Below are positions 20,487 to 31,486 of a stretch of 64,000 bases of DNA, in pieces. The stretch spans positions 83,717-147,716 of the forward strand of contig NZ_MUNP01000036.1 of NCBI RefSeq assembly GCF_002001105.1, written 5' to 3'. The notes under the pieces were generated by a model, which was not told the DNA's origin, ran no database searches, and was given only the letters and a program-made list of their open reading frames with translations. Position 1 is the first letter of the stretch. The number at the start of each line of letters is the position of its first letter. The position numbers and the translations under genes are program-made. This DNA is from Rhodanobacter sp. C06 (GTDB lineage: Bacteria; Pseudomonadota; Gammaproteobacteria; Xanthomonadales; Rhodanobacteraceae).

Positions 20487-21977
20487 ATGACCCGCAAACC
20501 CGAGCTGTCGTTCTGGCAGATCTGGAACATGTGCTTCGGCTTCCTCGGCATCCAGTTCGGTTTCGCGCTGCAGAACGCGAACGTCAGCCGGATCTTCCAG
20601 ACGCTGGGCGCGAACGTGGACCAGATCCCGGTGCTGTGGATCGCCGCACCGTTCACCGGGCTGATCGTGCAGCCGATCATCGGCTACTGCTCCGACCGCA
20701 CCTGGAACCGCTTCGGCCGCCGCCGCCCGTATTTCTTCGCTGGCGCCGTGCTGGCCACGCTGGCCCTGCTGGCGATGCCGAACTCGCCCGCGTTGTGGAT
20801 CGCCGCGGGCCTGCTGTGGATCATGGATGCCTCGTTCAACGTCTCGATGGAACCGTTCCGCGCCTTCGTGGGCGACCAGCTGCCGCCGCGCCAGCGCCCG
20901 CTGGGCTACGCGATGCAGAGCGTATTCATCGGCGTGGGCGCGGTGGTGGCCTCGTTCCTGCCCTGGCTGCTCACCCATTTCGGCGTGGCCAACACCGCGC
21001 CGGCCGGCACGGTGCCGCACTCGGTGATGTATTCGTTCTACGCGGGCGCGGCGGTGCTGCTTGGCGCGATGCTGTGGACGATCTGCACCACGCGCGAATA
21101 TCCGCCGGAGCAACTGGAAGCCTTCGCCGACAGCCACGTGGCGGCAGAGCCGGCGGACGTGGCCGGCGCATGGCGGCCGGGGGCGCTGTTCCTGCTGCTG
21201 GGCGCAGCATTGCTCGTGCTGATCCACCACTACGCGCTGCGCGCGGAGTTGTATCTCCTCGCCGGCGGCCTGGTCGGCGCCGGCGCGCTGTTCCTGTGGC
21301 TGGCGCGCACGCGTCGCGTCGGCGCGCTGCGCCAGATCATGGGCGACCTGTACGGCATGCCGCGCGAGATGCGCCGGCTGAACTGGGTGCAGTTCTTCTC
21401 CTGGTTCGCGATGTTCGCGATGTGGATCAACACCACGCCCGCCGTGGCCGGGCACTTCTACGGCAGTACCGACACCACCTCCGCCGCCTACAACGAAGGC
21501 GCGAACTGGGCCGGCGTGCTGATGGGCACCTACAACGGCGTGGGCGTGCTGGCCGCGATCGTGATCCCGCTGCTGGTGCGCGCCTGCGGCCTGCGCATGA
21601 GCCACCTGATCAACCTGTGGCTGGGCGGGCTGGGCCTGCTGTCGTTCCTCGTGATCCGCGATCCGCACTGGCTGGTCGTCTCGATGATCGGCGTGGGCTT
21701 CGCCTGGGCCTCGATCCTGTCGCTGCCCTACGCGATGCTGTCGGACAACCTGCCCGCGGCGAAGATGGGCATCTACATGGGCATCTTCAATTTCTTCATC
21801 GTGATCCCGCAGCTGCTCGCCGCCAGCGTGCTGGGCGTGCTGCTGAAGTGGTTCTTCCACGACCAGCCGATCTGGGCGCTGGCGCTGGGCGGCGCCAGCC
21901 TGATCGTGGCGGGGCTGTGCACGCTGCGCGTGCACGAGCCGCGCGAGATGACCGTGACTGCAGGCGAGGCCGCATGA
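20487..21977 (+). CDS. MFS sugar carrier, SLC45/SUT-like (maltose/oligosaccharide importer)
   Basis: The 496-residue protein has about 12 hydrophobic segments. The loop SDRTWNRFGRRRPYFFAG matches the RxGRRRP motif of the sucrose/SLC45 and GPH-like carriers, and GIQFGFALQNANVSRIFQ in the first helix matches the same group. Relatives carry sucrose, maltose or maltotriose with protons across the inner membrane. In this locus maltose or short maltodextrins are the likely cargo, feeding the cytoplasmic alpha-glucosidase. It is translationally coupled to the following esterase gene (ATGA at 21974-21977). Confidence 0.86.
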   Translation: MTRKPELSFWQIWNMCFGFLGIQFGFALQNANVSRIFQTLGANVDQIPVLWIAAPFTGLIVQPIIGYCSDRTWNRFGRRRPYFFAGAVLATLALLAMPNSPALWIAAGLLWIMDASFNVSMEPFRAFVGDQLPPRQRPLGYAMQSVFIGVGAVVASFLPWLLTHFGVANTAPAGTVPHSVMYSFYAGAAVLLGAMLWTICTTREYPPEQLEAFADSHVAAEPADVAGAWRPGALFLLLGAALLVLIHHYALRAELYLLAGGLVGAGALFLWLARTRRVGALRQIMGDLYGMPREMRRLNWVQFFSWFAMFAMWINTTPAVAGHFYGSTDTTSAAYNEGANWAGVLMGTYNGVGVLAAIVIPLLVRACGLRMSHLINLWLGGLGLLSFLVIRDPHWLVVSMIGVGFAWASILSLPYAMLSDNLPAAKMGIYMGIFNFFIVIPQLLAASVLGVLLKWFFHDQPIWALALGGASLIVAGLCTLRVHEPREMTVTAGEAA

Positions 21978-22960
21978 AGCGCCGCTCGCGCGGCGCCCTG
22001 TTCGCGCTGCTGCTTGCGCCGCTGCTCTTTGGCTGGCCGCTGCACGCGCTCGCGCACGACGACTGCACGCCCACCCAGCGCACGCTGCAGCTCGACGCCC
22101 CCGCGTTCGCGCCCGAACGCGTCACCGTGGACGTCTACCTGCCCGGCGACTACGCCGGTTCCAGCCAGCGCTACCGCACGATCTACGCCGACGACGGCCA
22201 GGACATGCCCGCGGTCGGGCTGGCGCCCACGCTCGCCGCGCTGTGCCGCGCGCACGCGATCCGCGTGCCTATCGTGGTGGCGGTGCACATGCTGCGCGAC
22301 CGCATGGGCATCTACGGCCTGTCCGACCGCGCCAGCGGGCGCAGCCTGTCCGCCGACACCAAATACGGCCCGGTCGGTCGGCGCGCCCACGACTACTCGC
22401 ACTGGCTCGCCACGCAGCTGGTGCCGTACATCGACGCGCATTACCGCACCCGCCGCGATGCCGCCGCGCGCAGCATGCTGGGCTGGTCGCTGGGCGGACT
22501 GAACGCGTTCAACCTGGGCTGGCAGTACCCGGAGGTGTTCGGCCGCGTGGGGGCGTTCTCGCCCTCGTTCTGGCTCGCCGCCGACCGCACGAGCGACGCC
22601 ACGGTGGAACGCACGCGGCTGGCGCAACGCATGGTCGACCGCGGCCCGAAACGGCCCGGCCTGCGCTTCTGGTTCGCCGCAGGCACCACCGAGGAAACGA
22701 ACGACCGCGACCACGACGGCGTGATCGACGTGATCGGCGACATCCGCGACCTCGTGGACGGCTACCGTTCGTCCGACGGATTCCGCCTGCGCGGCCTGCG
22801 CCAGCTCGGCTACACGGTGAATCCGAACTATGCCGCCCATCCCGGCCGCCGTGCCGACGTCGCCGTCTACCTGCTGCCGGGCGGCAAGCATCAGCAGGCT
22901 TCATGGGCGAAGATGCTGCCGCTGTTCCTGCGTTGGGACGATGGCCGCGCGGGGCGCTGA
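21974..22960 (+). CDS. Exported alpha/beta-hydrolase esterase (esterase D/PF00756 type)
   Basis: The 328-residue protein begins with a signal peptide (RGALFALLLAPLLFGWPLHALA). It has the fold of the putative esterase family (esterase D, feruloyl/enterochelin-esterase relatives): TIYADDGQD, nucleophile elbow GWSLGG with Ser172, and HQQASWAKMLPLFLRW as the likely histidine region. The substrate is unknown. It overlaps the stop of the sugar carrier (ATGA), so it belongs to the maltodextrin operon and might remove acyl groups from dextrins or act on a glycan ester; this is inference. Confidence 0.78.
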   Translation: MKRRSRGALFALLLAPLLFGWPLHALAHDDCTPTQRTLQLDAPAFAPERVTVDVYLPGDYAGSSQRYRTIYADDGQDMPAVGLAPTLAALCRAHAIRVPIVVAVHMLRDRMGIYGLSDRASGRSLSADTKYGPVGRRAHDYSHWLATQLVPYIDAHYRTRRDAAARSMLGWSLGGLNAFNLGWQYPEVFGRVGAFSPSFWLAADRTSDATVERTRLAQRMVDRGPKRPGLRFWFAAGTTEETNDRDHDGVIDVIGDIRDLVDGYRSSDGFRLRGLRQLGYTVNPNYAAHPGRRADVAVYLLPGGKHQQASWAKMLPLFLRWDDGRAGR

Positions 22961-22965
22961 CGCCG

Positions 22966-25860
22966 CTACGCCGAGAACGCGCCGCGCGCCGCGGCGAAGA
23001 AGCGTTCGGCATCGATCGCCGGCAATGCCGCACCCAGGCCGTTGCCCTGCAGCTCGTCGCAGCCCAGGCCGGCGAGGAAGACGGCCTGGGCCGTGGTCTC
23101 CACGCCTTCGGCCGCGACCAGCATGCGCAGCTGGTGGCCCAGCTCGATGATGGTCTGCGCGATCGCGCCGTCGCCGGCATTGTCGGGCAGCTCGCGCACG
23201 AAACTCTGGTCGATCTTCAGCTTGTCGATCGGGAACTGCTTCAGGTAGGCGAGGCTGGAATAGCCGGTACCGAAATCGTCCAGCGCCAGCTGCACGCCGA
23301 GCGACTTCAGGCCAGCCAGGGTGGCGCGGATGCGCGCCACGTTCTCCATCAGCGCGCTCTCGGTCATCTCGATCTCCAGCATCGCCGGCGGCACGGCGTG
23401 GCGCTGCAGCGCGGCGGCCAGCTGCTCGACCAGGTGCGGGTACAACAGCTGCTGCGCGGAGACGTTCACCCCCAGCGTGAAGCCGCGGTGGCCGCGATCC
23501 AGCCATTCGCGCAACTGCCGCGCCGCCTGCGCGAACACCCAGCCGCCGATCTCGGGCATCAGGCCCAGCGCCTCGGCGACGGGGATGAAGCGCACGGGCA
23601 TCACCCGTCCCAGTTCGCCGCAGTTCCAGCGCAGCAAAGCCTCGAAGCCGGTGAGTGCGTGGTCGAGCGCGCTGTACTGCGGCTGGTAGTACAGCTCCAG
23701 CTCGTTGTCGCGCACCGCGTCGCGCAGGCGGCTGCCCAGCAGCACACGCTCCTCCAGCGCCCGCCTCTGCGCCACGCTGAACTCGCCTACGCGGTCGCGG
23801 CCATCGCGCTTGGCCTGGATCATCGCCGCCTCGGCGCCGCGCAGCAGCGCCGCCGGCGTGTCGCCGTGCTCGGGCGAGTGGCTGATGCCGACGCTGGCGG
23901 TGAGCAGCAAGCGGTAGTCCTGTCCCTCGATTGGTCGCGCCACCACGCTGCGCAGGCGCTCGGCCAGCTCCAGCGCCGCCTCCCGGCCGAGGCCGCCCGC
24001 CGCGACCGCGAACTTGTCGCCGACGATGCGGGCGATCTGCCATCGCGTGTCCAGCGCCGCGCGCAGGCGGCCGGCCACGCGCCGCAGCACGTCGTCGCCG
24101 ATCACGTGGCCCACCGATTCGTTGACCACTTGGAAACGATCCAGGCCCACCATCAGCACCCACACCGGCGCCTCGCCACCCTGCAACAACCCGGCGAGCG
24201 AGCGTTCCAGCTGCAGTCGGCGCGGCAAGTCGGTGATCGCGTCATGGCTGGCCGCGTGCCGCAGGTCCTGCTCGGCGCGACGGCGGGCAGTGATGTCGTG
24301 CGCCACCGCATAGAGCAAGCCGTCGGGCGACGCGAACACGGTCCATTCCAGCAAGCATTCGCTGCCGTCCCTGGCCACGCAACGGGTCACCGCCTCGCGC
24401 GCCTGCGCGCCGACGCCAGTGGGTTCCAGCACCGACGCGACCGGATCCTCGCCGGGCAGCGGCAACAGGAACTCGCGGTAGTCGCGCGCGCGCAACTCGT
24501 CGGCGCTGCATCCGGTGAGGCGCTGCAGGAAGGCGTTGAACTGCACCAGCCGCCCGGTGCGCGGATCGAGGATGCAGAACACTTCCTGCGCCATCTCGAA
24601 GAAGCGGTTGCGTTCGCGCAGGCGAGCAAGCAGGTGCTCGCTCTCGATGGCGATGCTGGCGATCGGCAGCATGCGATCGATGTCGGCCAGCTCGGCCGGA
24701 CACGGCTCGCGCGGACTGCGGTAGTACACCGCGAAAGTGCCCAGCACCTCGCCATGGCTGCCGTGCACCGGCGTCGACCAGCACGCCCGCAACCCGTGCG
24801 CCAGCGCCAGCTCGCGATAGCACGTCCAGTACGGGTGGGTGGCGATGTCGCCCACCATCACCCGCTCGCCGCGCGACGCGGCGGTGCCGCAGGAGCCGCG
24901 GCCCTCGCCGATCTCCTGGCCGTGGATGCCGCGATTGTAGGTTTCGGGCAGGCTGGGCGCGGCGCCGTGCAGCACGTGCCGGCGATCGGCATCGAGCAGC
25001 AGCAGCGAGCACAGCGCGCCCTGATTCAACGATTCGTGCAGCAGGGCAATGCGCCGCAGGCTTTCCGCCAGCGGCTGCTGCGCGGCAATGCCGAGCAGGA
25101 TCTCGTGCTGGCCGGCGGCCATGCGCTCCTCGCGCTTGCGCGCGGTGATGTCCTGGCAGACACCCTGCATGCGTACGGCGCGACCATCCGCACCGGTTTC
25201 CGCCAGGCCCCGGCTGTACAGCACGCGCACGTCGCCGTCGGGACGGCAGATGCGCTCCTCGAACTCGAACGCGCCGCCTTCGTGCAGCGCGCGTTCGATG
25301 GTGTGGCGCACGCGCGCCCGGTCATCCGGATGCACGCAGGCGAGATAGGCCTCGAAGGTGGCCGCGTGACTGGCCGGATCGATGCCGTAGATGCGATACA
25401 GCTCGTCCGACCAGTTGACCCGGTTGGCGACGACCTCCCAGCTCCAGCTGCCGACCCGCGCCAGCCGCTGCGCTTGCTCCATCAGGCGTTGCTGCGCCTG
25501 CAGGCGCTCCTCTTCGCGCTTGCGCTCGTCGATGTCCTGGAAAAAGATCGTGAGCCCGTCCGGCGCGGGGTACACGCAGCTCTCGAACCAGCGGCCCAGC
25601 GGCACGAACAAGGCCTCGACGGTACGCGGCCGCTGCTCGGCCATCGCCTGTTCGTACGCTACGCGGAACGGCCGGTTGGCATCTTCCGGGAATTCGGTCC
25701 AGATGTGCCTGCCGAGCAGCTCCTCGGCACGTCGTCCGAGGAAGGCGCAGGCGGCCGCGTTGACGTAGGTGTAGCGCCAGTCCGCGTCCAGCGCCACGTA
25801 CGCCTCGCTGATGCGTTCGAAGGCTTGCTCGGCCGCCGATCTGGACTGGCTACGCTCCAT
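22966..25860 (-). CDS. PAS-PAS-GAF-PAS-GGDEF-EAL signalling protein with degenerate GGDEF
   Basis: This 964-residue cytoplasmic protein would turn over cyclic di-GMP. In order it shows a PAS (about 10-115), a PAS with PAC ending CQDITARK (about 125-245), a GAF-like domain (about 260-410), another PAS (about 420-530), a GGDEF (about 540-695) and an EAL domain (about 705-950). The GGDEF site reads VGDKF (613-617), so cyclase activity is probably lost. The EAL site looks complete: E740-A-L, EMTES, Asp861-Asp862 in DDFGTGYSS, KIDQSF and AEGVET. The most likely output is phosphodiesterase activity tuned by the sensory domains and perhaps by GTP. It is convergent with the esterase gene with a 5-base gap. 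Confidence 0.88.
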   Translation of the reverse strand: MERSQSRSAAEQAFERISEAYVALDADWRYTYVNAAACAFLGRRAEELLGRHIWTEFPEDANRPFRVAYEQAMAEQRPRTVEALFVPLGRWFESCVYPAPDGLTIFFQDIDERKREEERLQAQQRLMEQAQRLARVGSWSWEVVANRVNWSDELYRIYGIDPASHAATFEAYLACVHPDDRARVRHTIERALHEGGAFEFEERICRPDGDVRVLYSRGLAETGADGRAVRMQGVCQDITARKREERMAAGQHEILLGIAAQQPLAESLRRIALLHESLNQGALCSLLLLDADRRHVLHGAAPSLPETYNRGIHGQEIGEGRGSCGTAASRGERVMVGDIATHPYWTCYRELALAHGLRACWSTPVHGSHGEVLGTFAVYYRSPREPCPAELADIDRMLPIASIAIESEHLLARLRERNRFFEMAQEVFCILDPRTGRLVQFNAFLQRLTGCSADELRARDYREFLLPLPGEDPVASVLEPTGVGAQAREAVTRCVARDGSECLLEWTVFASPDGLLYAVAHDITARRRAEQDLRHAASHDAITDLPRRLQLERSLAGLLQGGEAPVWVLMVGLDRFQVVNESVGHVIGDDVLRRVAGRLRAALDTRWQIARIVGDKFAVAAGGLGREAALELAERLRSVVARPIEGQDYRLLLTASVGISHSPEHGDTPAALLRGAEAAMIQAKRDGRDRVGEFSVAQRRALEERVLLGSRLRDAVRDNELELYYQPQYSALDHALTGFEALLRWNCGELGRVMPVRFIPVAEALGLMPEIGGWVFAQAARQLREWLDRGHRGFTLGVNVSAQQLLYPHLVEQLAAALQRHAVPPAMLEIEMTESALMENVARIRATLAGLKSLGVQLALDDFGTGYSSLAYLKQFPIDKLKIDQSFVRELPDNAGDGAIAQTIIELGHQLRMLVAAEGVETTAQAVFLAGLGCDELQGNGLGAALPAIDAERFFAAARGAFSA

Positions 25861-25947
25861 GGGAACACGCCATGTGCTGTATTGGTGGGCAGGTTATGCC
25901 AGAGGTCGGGGGTTAACAATGTGAAGCACGGGCGGCGCCGGGATCGG

Positions 25948-26973
25948 TTACTGCCGCAGGCTCGAACGCCGCACCTTCAGCTCCGCCGGCAGCATCGCGC
26001 TCTCGCCGCCTTCGCCCCGGATCAGCCGCAGCAGCTCGTCGACCAGCACCTCGCCAGCCTTGCCGGTGTCCTGCCGCACGGTGGTGAGCGCGGGGTTGAC
26101 GAAGCTGGCCATGGGGATGTCGTCGAAGCCGGCCAAGGCCACCTCCTGCGGCACCGCGAGGCCGCGCTCCGCCAGGGCGCGCAGCGCGCCGATCGCGATC
26201 AGGTCGCTGGCGGCGAACACGGCGTCGAACTTCACGTCGCGCTCCAGCAGCAGTTCGGCCGCCTCGTAGCCGGCGCGCTCGGTGGTCTCGGCGTCGGCCT
26301 GCAGCGCCTCGTCCACCGCCAGGCCGGCTTCGCGCAGCGCGGCGGCGTAGCCGCGGTAGCGCTCGTGGAATTCCGGGTAGTGCGGCGTGGCATCGCCCAG
26401 AAAGGCGATGCGCCGGCAACCCTGTTCGAGCAGGTGCGCGGTGGCCGCGCGGCCGCCCTCGAAGTTGTCGCAGCCGATCGACACGCCGGGCTGGCCGGGC
26501 AGCACCGCACCCCAGCGCACGAAGCGGGTGCCCTGCGCCACCAGCTTCTCCAGCTTGTCGCGGTGCGACTGGTAGTCGCCGTAGCCGAGCAGGATCAGGC
26601 CGTCGGCCTTCTGGCAGCCGGCGAAGTCGGCGTGCCAGTCGCGCGAGAACTGCTGGAACGAGATCAGCAGGTCGTAGCCCTGCTGCGCGCTGGCGCGGGT
26701 GATCGAGCCCAGCATGGACAGGAAGAACGGATTGATGTGCGAGTCGTCGGCCGTGGGGTCCTCGAACAGCAGCAGCGCCAGCGTGCCGGTGTGCTGGCGG
26801 CGCAGGTTGGAGGCGTTCTTGTCCACCTTGTAGTTCAGCGTGTCGGCGGCCGACTGGATGCGCCGGCGGGTCTCCTCGCTGACCAGCGGGCTGCCGCGCA
26901 GCGCGCGCGACACCGTGGACTGGGAGACCCCGGCCAGATGGGCGATGTCGAACGATGTGGCCTTACCCTTCAT
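25948..26973 (-). CDS. LacI/GalR-family transcription repressor of the maltodextrin locus
   Basis: The 341-residue protein has an N-terminal LacI helix-turn-helix (SFDIAHLAGVSQSTVSRALR, about residues 7-26), the hinge helix DKNASNLRRQHTGTLALL, and a periplasmic-binding-like effector domain (for example VFAASDLIAIGALRAL and VALAGFDDIPMASFVNP). Start ATG 26973 gives the family N-terminus MKGKATSFDIA. It lies 76 bases downstream of the sugar porter gene on the same strand, so both could share the promoter carrying operator 3, which would give autoregulation. It is the obvious candidate to bind the TGAATACGTATGCA sites. The effector is likely maltose, maltodextrin or glucose. Confidence 0.9.
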   Translation of the reverse strand: MKGKATSFDIAHLAGVSQSTVSRALRGSPLVSEETRRRIQSAADTLNYKVDKNASNLRRQHTGTLALLLFEDPTADDSHINPFFLSMLGSITRASAQQGYDLLISFQQFSRDWHADFAGCQKADGLILLGYGDYQSHRDKLEKLVAQGTRFVRWGAVLPGQPGVSIGCDNFEGGRAATAHLLEQGCRRIAFLGDATPHYPEFHERYRGYAAALREAGLAVDEALQADAETTERAGYEAAELLLERDVKFDAVFAASDLIAIGALRALAERGLAVPQEVALAGFDDIPMASFVNPALTTVRQDTGKAGEVLVDELLRLIRGEGGESAMLPAELKVRRSSLRQ

Positions 26974-27049
26974 CCGCGACCCGATGCGTGGCGCGGGCGG
27001 CGCCGTGCCGCCCGTTCCCGCATCGTACCGTGTCGCGGATCGCAAGTTC

Positions 27050-28474
27050 CTATCCGCGCATTTCTTCCAGTTCCATGCCGCGCGTCTCGCGCACGGCATG
27101 CAGCACGAACAGCAGCGACAGCAGCGCGAAGGCGGCATACAAGCCGTAGGCGAACGGCAGGCCCAGCTCGGCCAGCGCGGGGAAGCTGCTGGTGATCGCG
27201 AAGTTCGCCAGCCACTGCGCCGCCGCGGCCACCGCCAGCGCGATCGCGCGGATGGAGTTCGGGAACATTTCGCCCAAGAGCACCCACACCACCGGCCCCC
27301 AGCTCACGCCGAAGCACACCACGTAGGCATTCGCCGCCACCAGCGCCAGCATGCCCACGCCGTGCGGCAGCACCAGCGCAGCGCCGCTGCCGCTGGCCTG
27401 CGAGAAGCACCACGCCATCAGCGCCAAGGTGATTGTCATGCCCGCCGAGCCGATCACCAGCAGCGGCTTGCGGCCGATGCGGTCCACCAGCGCGATCGCC
27501 ACCAGGGTGATCAGCACGTTCACGATGGAGGTGACCACGGTGATGCTGAAGGAATCGGCCTCGCTGAAGCCCACCGAATGCCACAGCGTGGACGAGTAGT
27601 AGAAGATCACGTTGATGCCCACGAACTGCTGGAACACCGACAGCGCGATGCCGACCCACACCACCGGCAGTAGGCCCGCGCACTTGCCGCGCAGGTCGGC
27701 GAGGCGCGGGCGGTATTCGATGCGCAGGCTGTGGCCGATGTCGGCGAGCTTGGCCTCCAGCGCCAGCTCGTCGTCCATGCCCAGCACCTGGCGCAGCACC
27801 GCCTTCGCCTCGTCCAGCCGACCGCGCGCCACCAGGTAGCGCGGCGACTCCGGCACGCCCAGCACCAGCGTGCCGTAGACCAGCGCGGGCACCACCGCGG
27901 CGAGGAACATCCAGCGCCAGGCCTCGAGTCCGAACCACAAGGTTTTCTCCGCGCCACCCGCCGCGCCGGCCAGCCAGGCGTCGCTGAGCAGGGCGGCGAA
28001 GATGCCCAGCACGATCGCCAGCTGCTGCATCGAACCCAGTCGGCCGCGGATCGCCGCCGGCGACACCTCGGCGATGTAGGCGGGCGCGATCACCGAGGCC
28101 ATGCCCACGCCGGTACCGCCGACCAGCCGCCACAGCACCAGGTCCCACACGCCATGCACCAGGCCCGAGCCCAGCGCACTCACCGCCAGCAGCGTCGCCG
28201 CCACCTGCATGGTGCGCACGCGACCCCAGCGGTCCGCCAGCGTGCCCGCGTACCAGGCGCCCACGGCCGAGCCCAGCAACGCGCAGGACACCGCGAAACC
28301 GATCTGCCCCGCGCCCAGGCCGAACCCGGCGCGCACCGCGTCGACGGCGCCGTTGATCACCGCCGTGTCCATGCCGAACAGGAAACCGCCCAGCGCCGCC
28401 GCCGCCGCGATCAGCACCACCCGCGCGGTCGCGCGCTGCCCGCCCCTCTCTTCCACACTGCCCGTTGCGCTCAT
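27050..28474 (-). CDS. Sugar:H+ symporter, MFS sugar-porter family
   Basis: The 474-residue carrier has 12 membrane segments. The sugar-porter signatures are all present: GGFLFGMDTAVINGA in helix 1, DRWGRVR, PESPRYLV after helix 6, QQFVGINVIFYYS in helix 7, and DRIGRKPLL. These match glucose/galactose/xylose:H+ symporters. Uptake of glucose released by the exported hydrolases is the likely job. Start ATG 28474 has GGGGAGGG upstream. Operator 3 lies 72 bases upstream of the start. The lacI gene follows in the same direction. Confidence 0.87.
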   Translation of the reverse strand: MSATGSVEERGGQRATARVVLIAAAAALGGFLFGMDTAVINGAVDAVRAGFGLGAGQIGFAVSCALLGSAVGAWYAGTLADRWGRVRTMQVAATLLAVSALGSGLVHGVWDLVLWRLVGGTGVGMASVIAPAYIAEVSPAAIRGRLGSMQQLAIVLGIFAALLSDAWLAGAAGGAEKTLWFGLEAWRWMFLAAVVPALVYGTLVLGVPESPRYLVARGRLDEAKAVLRQVLGMDDELALEAKLADIGHSLRIEYRPRLADLRGKCAGLLPVVWVGIALSVFQQFVGINVIFYYSSTLWHSVGFSEADSFSITVVTSIVNVLITLVAIALVDRIGRKPLLVIGSAGMTITLALMAWCFSQASGSGAALVLPHGVGMLALVAANAYVVCFGVSWGPVVWVLLGEMFPNSIRAIALAVAAAAQWLANFAITSSFPALAELGLPFAYGLYAAFALLSLLFVLHAVRETRGMELEEMRG

Positions 28475-28698
28475 CGCGACCCTCCCCGTGGCGTGCCCAC
28501 CGACAAGGCTACGATTCTTGCCGCGCCATCGCCGCGCCGTCGCCTTGAATACGTATGCAGGCGGCGGCGCTCAGGCCGGGGTGCCGACCATGCGCAGAGC
28601 TCCCTCGCGAATGCGACGAGCACACAGCGGCGCGTCATCCTGGAGGCCCGGGAAGTAGCCGACGGGGGGATGGCGCGACGGCCGGTGCGCCACGGCCA
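28475..28698. promoter_or_regulatory. Promoter region of the sugar porter and 3' flank of lysR
   Basis: No gene is seen in this 224-base gap. It holds operator 3 and the porter ribosome site. The rest (28561-28698) is GC-rich and lies downstream of the lysR stop, without a clear terminator. Confidence 0.5.
28546..28559 (+). promoter_or_regulatory. Candidate LacI-family operator 3 (sugar porter/lacI)
   Basis: TGAATACGTATGCA here is the third exact copy of the site in the divergent region at 6.6-6.9 kb. It lies 72-85 bases upstream of the sugar porter ATG, and a TAGCCT hexamer lies on the minus strand about 34 bases closer to the gene. Confidence 0.65.
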
Positions 28699-29595
28699 TC
28701 ACGGTGCCTGGTGGCGCACGGCCTCGACCAGCAGCGCGAATGCCGGCGAGGCCTGGCGGCGGCTGGGGTAATACAGGTGGTAGCCCGGGAAGGGCGGGCA
28801 CCAGTCGTGCAGCACGCGCTCGAGGCGCCCGTCGTCGAGGTACGGCATGGCGACGTCCTCCAGCACATAGGCCAGCCCAACGCCCGCCAACGCCGCCTTG
28901 AGCATGGCGCCGGGCTGGTTGAAGACCAACTGGCCTTCGACGTGCACGTTCAACTTGCGCCGGCCCTTCTGGAACTCCCACGCATACAGGCCGCCGCGCG
29001 TGGGCAGGCGCAGGTTGATGCAGTTGTGCGCGGTCAGGTCCTGCGGCTGCTTCGGCCGCGGCCGCGTGGCGAAATAGGCGGGCGCGCCGACCACGGCCAT
29101 GCGCAGGTCCGGGCCGATGCGCACCGCGATCATGTCCTTCGCCACCTGCTCGCCCTCGCGCACGCCCGCATCGAAACGCTCGGCGACGATGTCCACCAGC
29201 CGGTCGTCGATGCTGATCTCGACCTTGAGGTCGGGGTAGCGCGGCAGCAACCCCGCGAGCCGGGGCAAGAGGAGCGCATGGGCCGCGTAGTCGCTGGCCG
29301 AGATGCGGATCGTGCCCGCCGGTTTCGCGCGCAATTCGCCCAGTGCCTCAAGCTCCGCCTCGACCTCCTCGAGGCGTGGGCCGACCGCGCGGCAGAGGCG
29401 TTCGCCTGCTTCCGTGGGTGCCACGCTGCGGGTGGTGCGGTTGAGCAGACGCACGCCCAGTCGTTCTTCCAGCGCGCGCAGCGTATGGCTCAGGGCGGAC
29501 GGCGAGACGCCCAGCCTGGCCGCGGCCTGGGTGAAGCTGCGCTCCCGCACCACCGCCAGGAAGGCCGAAAGATCATTCAGGTTTGCGCGCGGCAT
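28699..29595 (-). CDS. LysR-family regulator divergent from a redox-enzyme operon
   Basis: The 298-residue protein has a standard LysR winged helix at residues about 5-62 (FTQAAARLGVSPSALSHTLR, LEERLGVRLLNRTTRSV) and a two-lobed effector domain (GTIRISASDYAAH ... GVGLAYVLEDVA). It is most like the AaeR/DsdC-type LysR group that governs adjacent oxidoreductases. It is divergent from the gene starting at 29702, with 106 bases between. TGAG-N5-CTCA (29599-29611), a T-N11-A type box, lies next to its own start and may be an autoregulatory site. Confidence 0.88.
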   Translation of the reverse strand: MPRANLNDLSAFLAVVRERSFTQAAARLGVSPSALSHTLRALEERLGVRLLNRTTRSVAPTEAGERLCRAVGPRLEEVEAELEALGELRAKPAGTIRISASDYAAHALLLPRLAGLLPRYPDLKVEISIDDRLVDIVAERFDAGVREGEQVAKDMIAVRIGPDLRMAVVGAPAYFATRPRPKQPQDLTAHNCINLRLPTRGGLYAWEFQKGRRKLNVHVEGQLVFNQPGAMLKAALAGVGLAYVLEDVAMPYLDDGRLERVLHDWCPPFPGYHLYYPSRRQASPAFALLVEAVRHQAP

Positions 29596-29598
29596 TGC

Positions 29599-29611
29599 TG
29601 AGATCTGCTCA
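29599..29611. promoter_or_regulatory. Possible LysR box in the divergent promoter
   Basis: TGAGATCTGCTCA has 4-base arms TGAG/CTCA around five bases and the T-N11-A spacing. It sits 4 bases upstream of the lysR start and about 90 bases before the first enzyme gene. The signal is short and could arise by chance. Confidence 0.3.
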
Positions 29612-29701
29612 AAAGTACATGCGGACTTTACCAGCTTATCGAAGGGCGGCAGCGGCGATAGATTGACGGTTCACCCCACCCCAACGCGCGCCGTGAACAT
29701 C

Positions 29702-31466
<1,765 letters not shown>

Positions 31467-31486
31467 TCCAAGACGGAAGAAACACC

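Noticed and set aside
22243..27195. A 1650-codon open frame on the plus strand across the esterase, GGDEF-EAL and lacI genes
   Set aside because: It is a shadow of high-GC genes on the other strand; the real proteins there have clear families, and this frame gives Arg/Gln/Ala-rich low-complexity sequence.
28571..28981. A 136-codon minus-strand frame overlapping the end of lysR
   Set aside because: It overlaps a conserved LysR C-terminus in another frame, is Arg/Ala/Pro-rich, and has no ribosome site.
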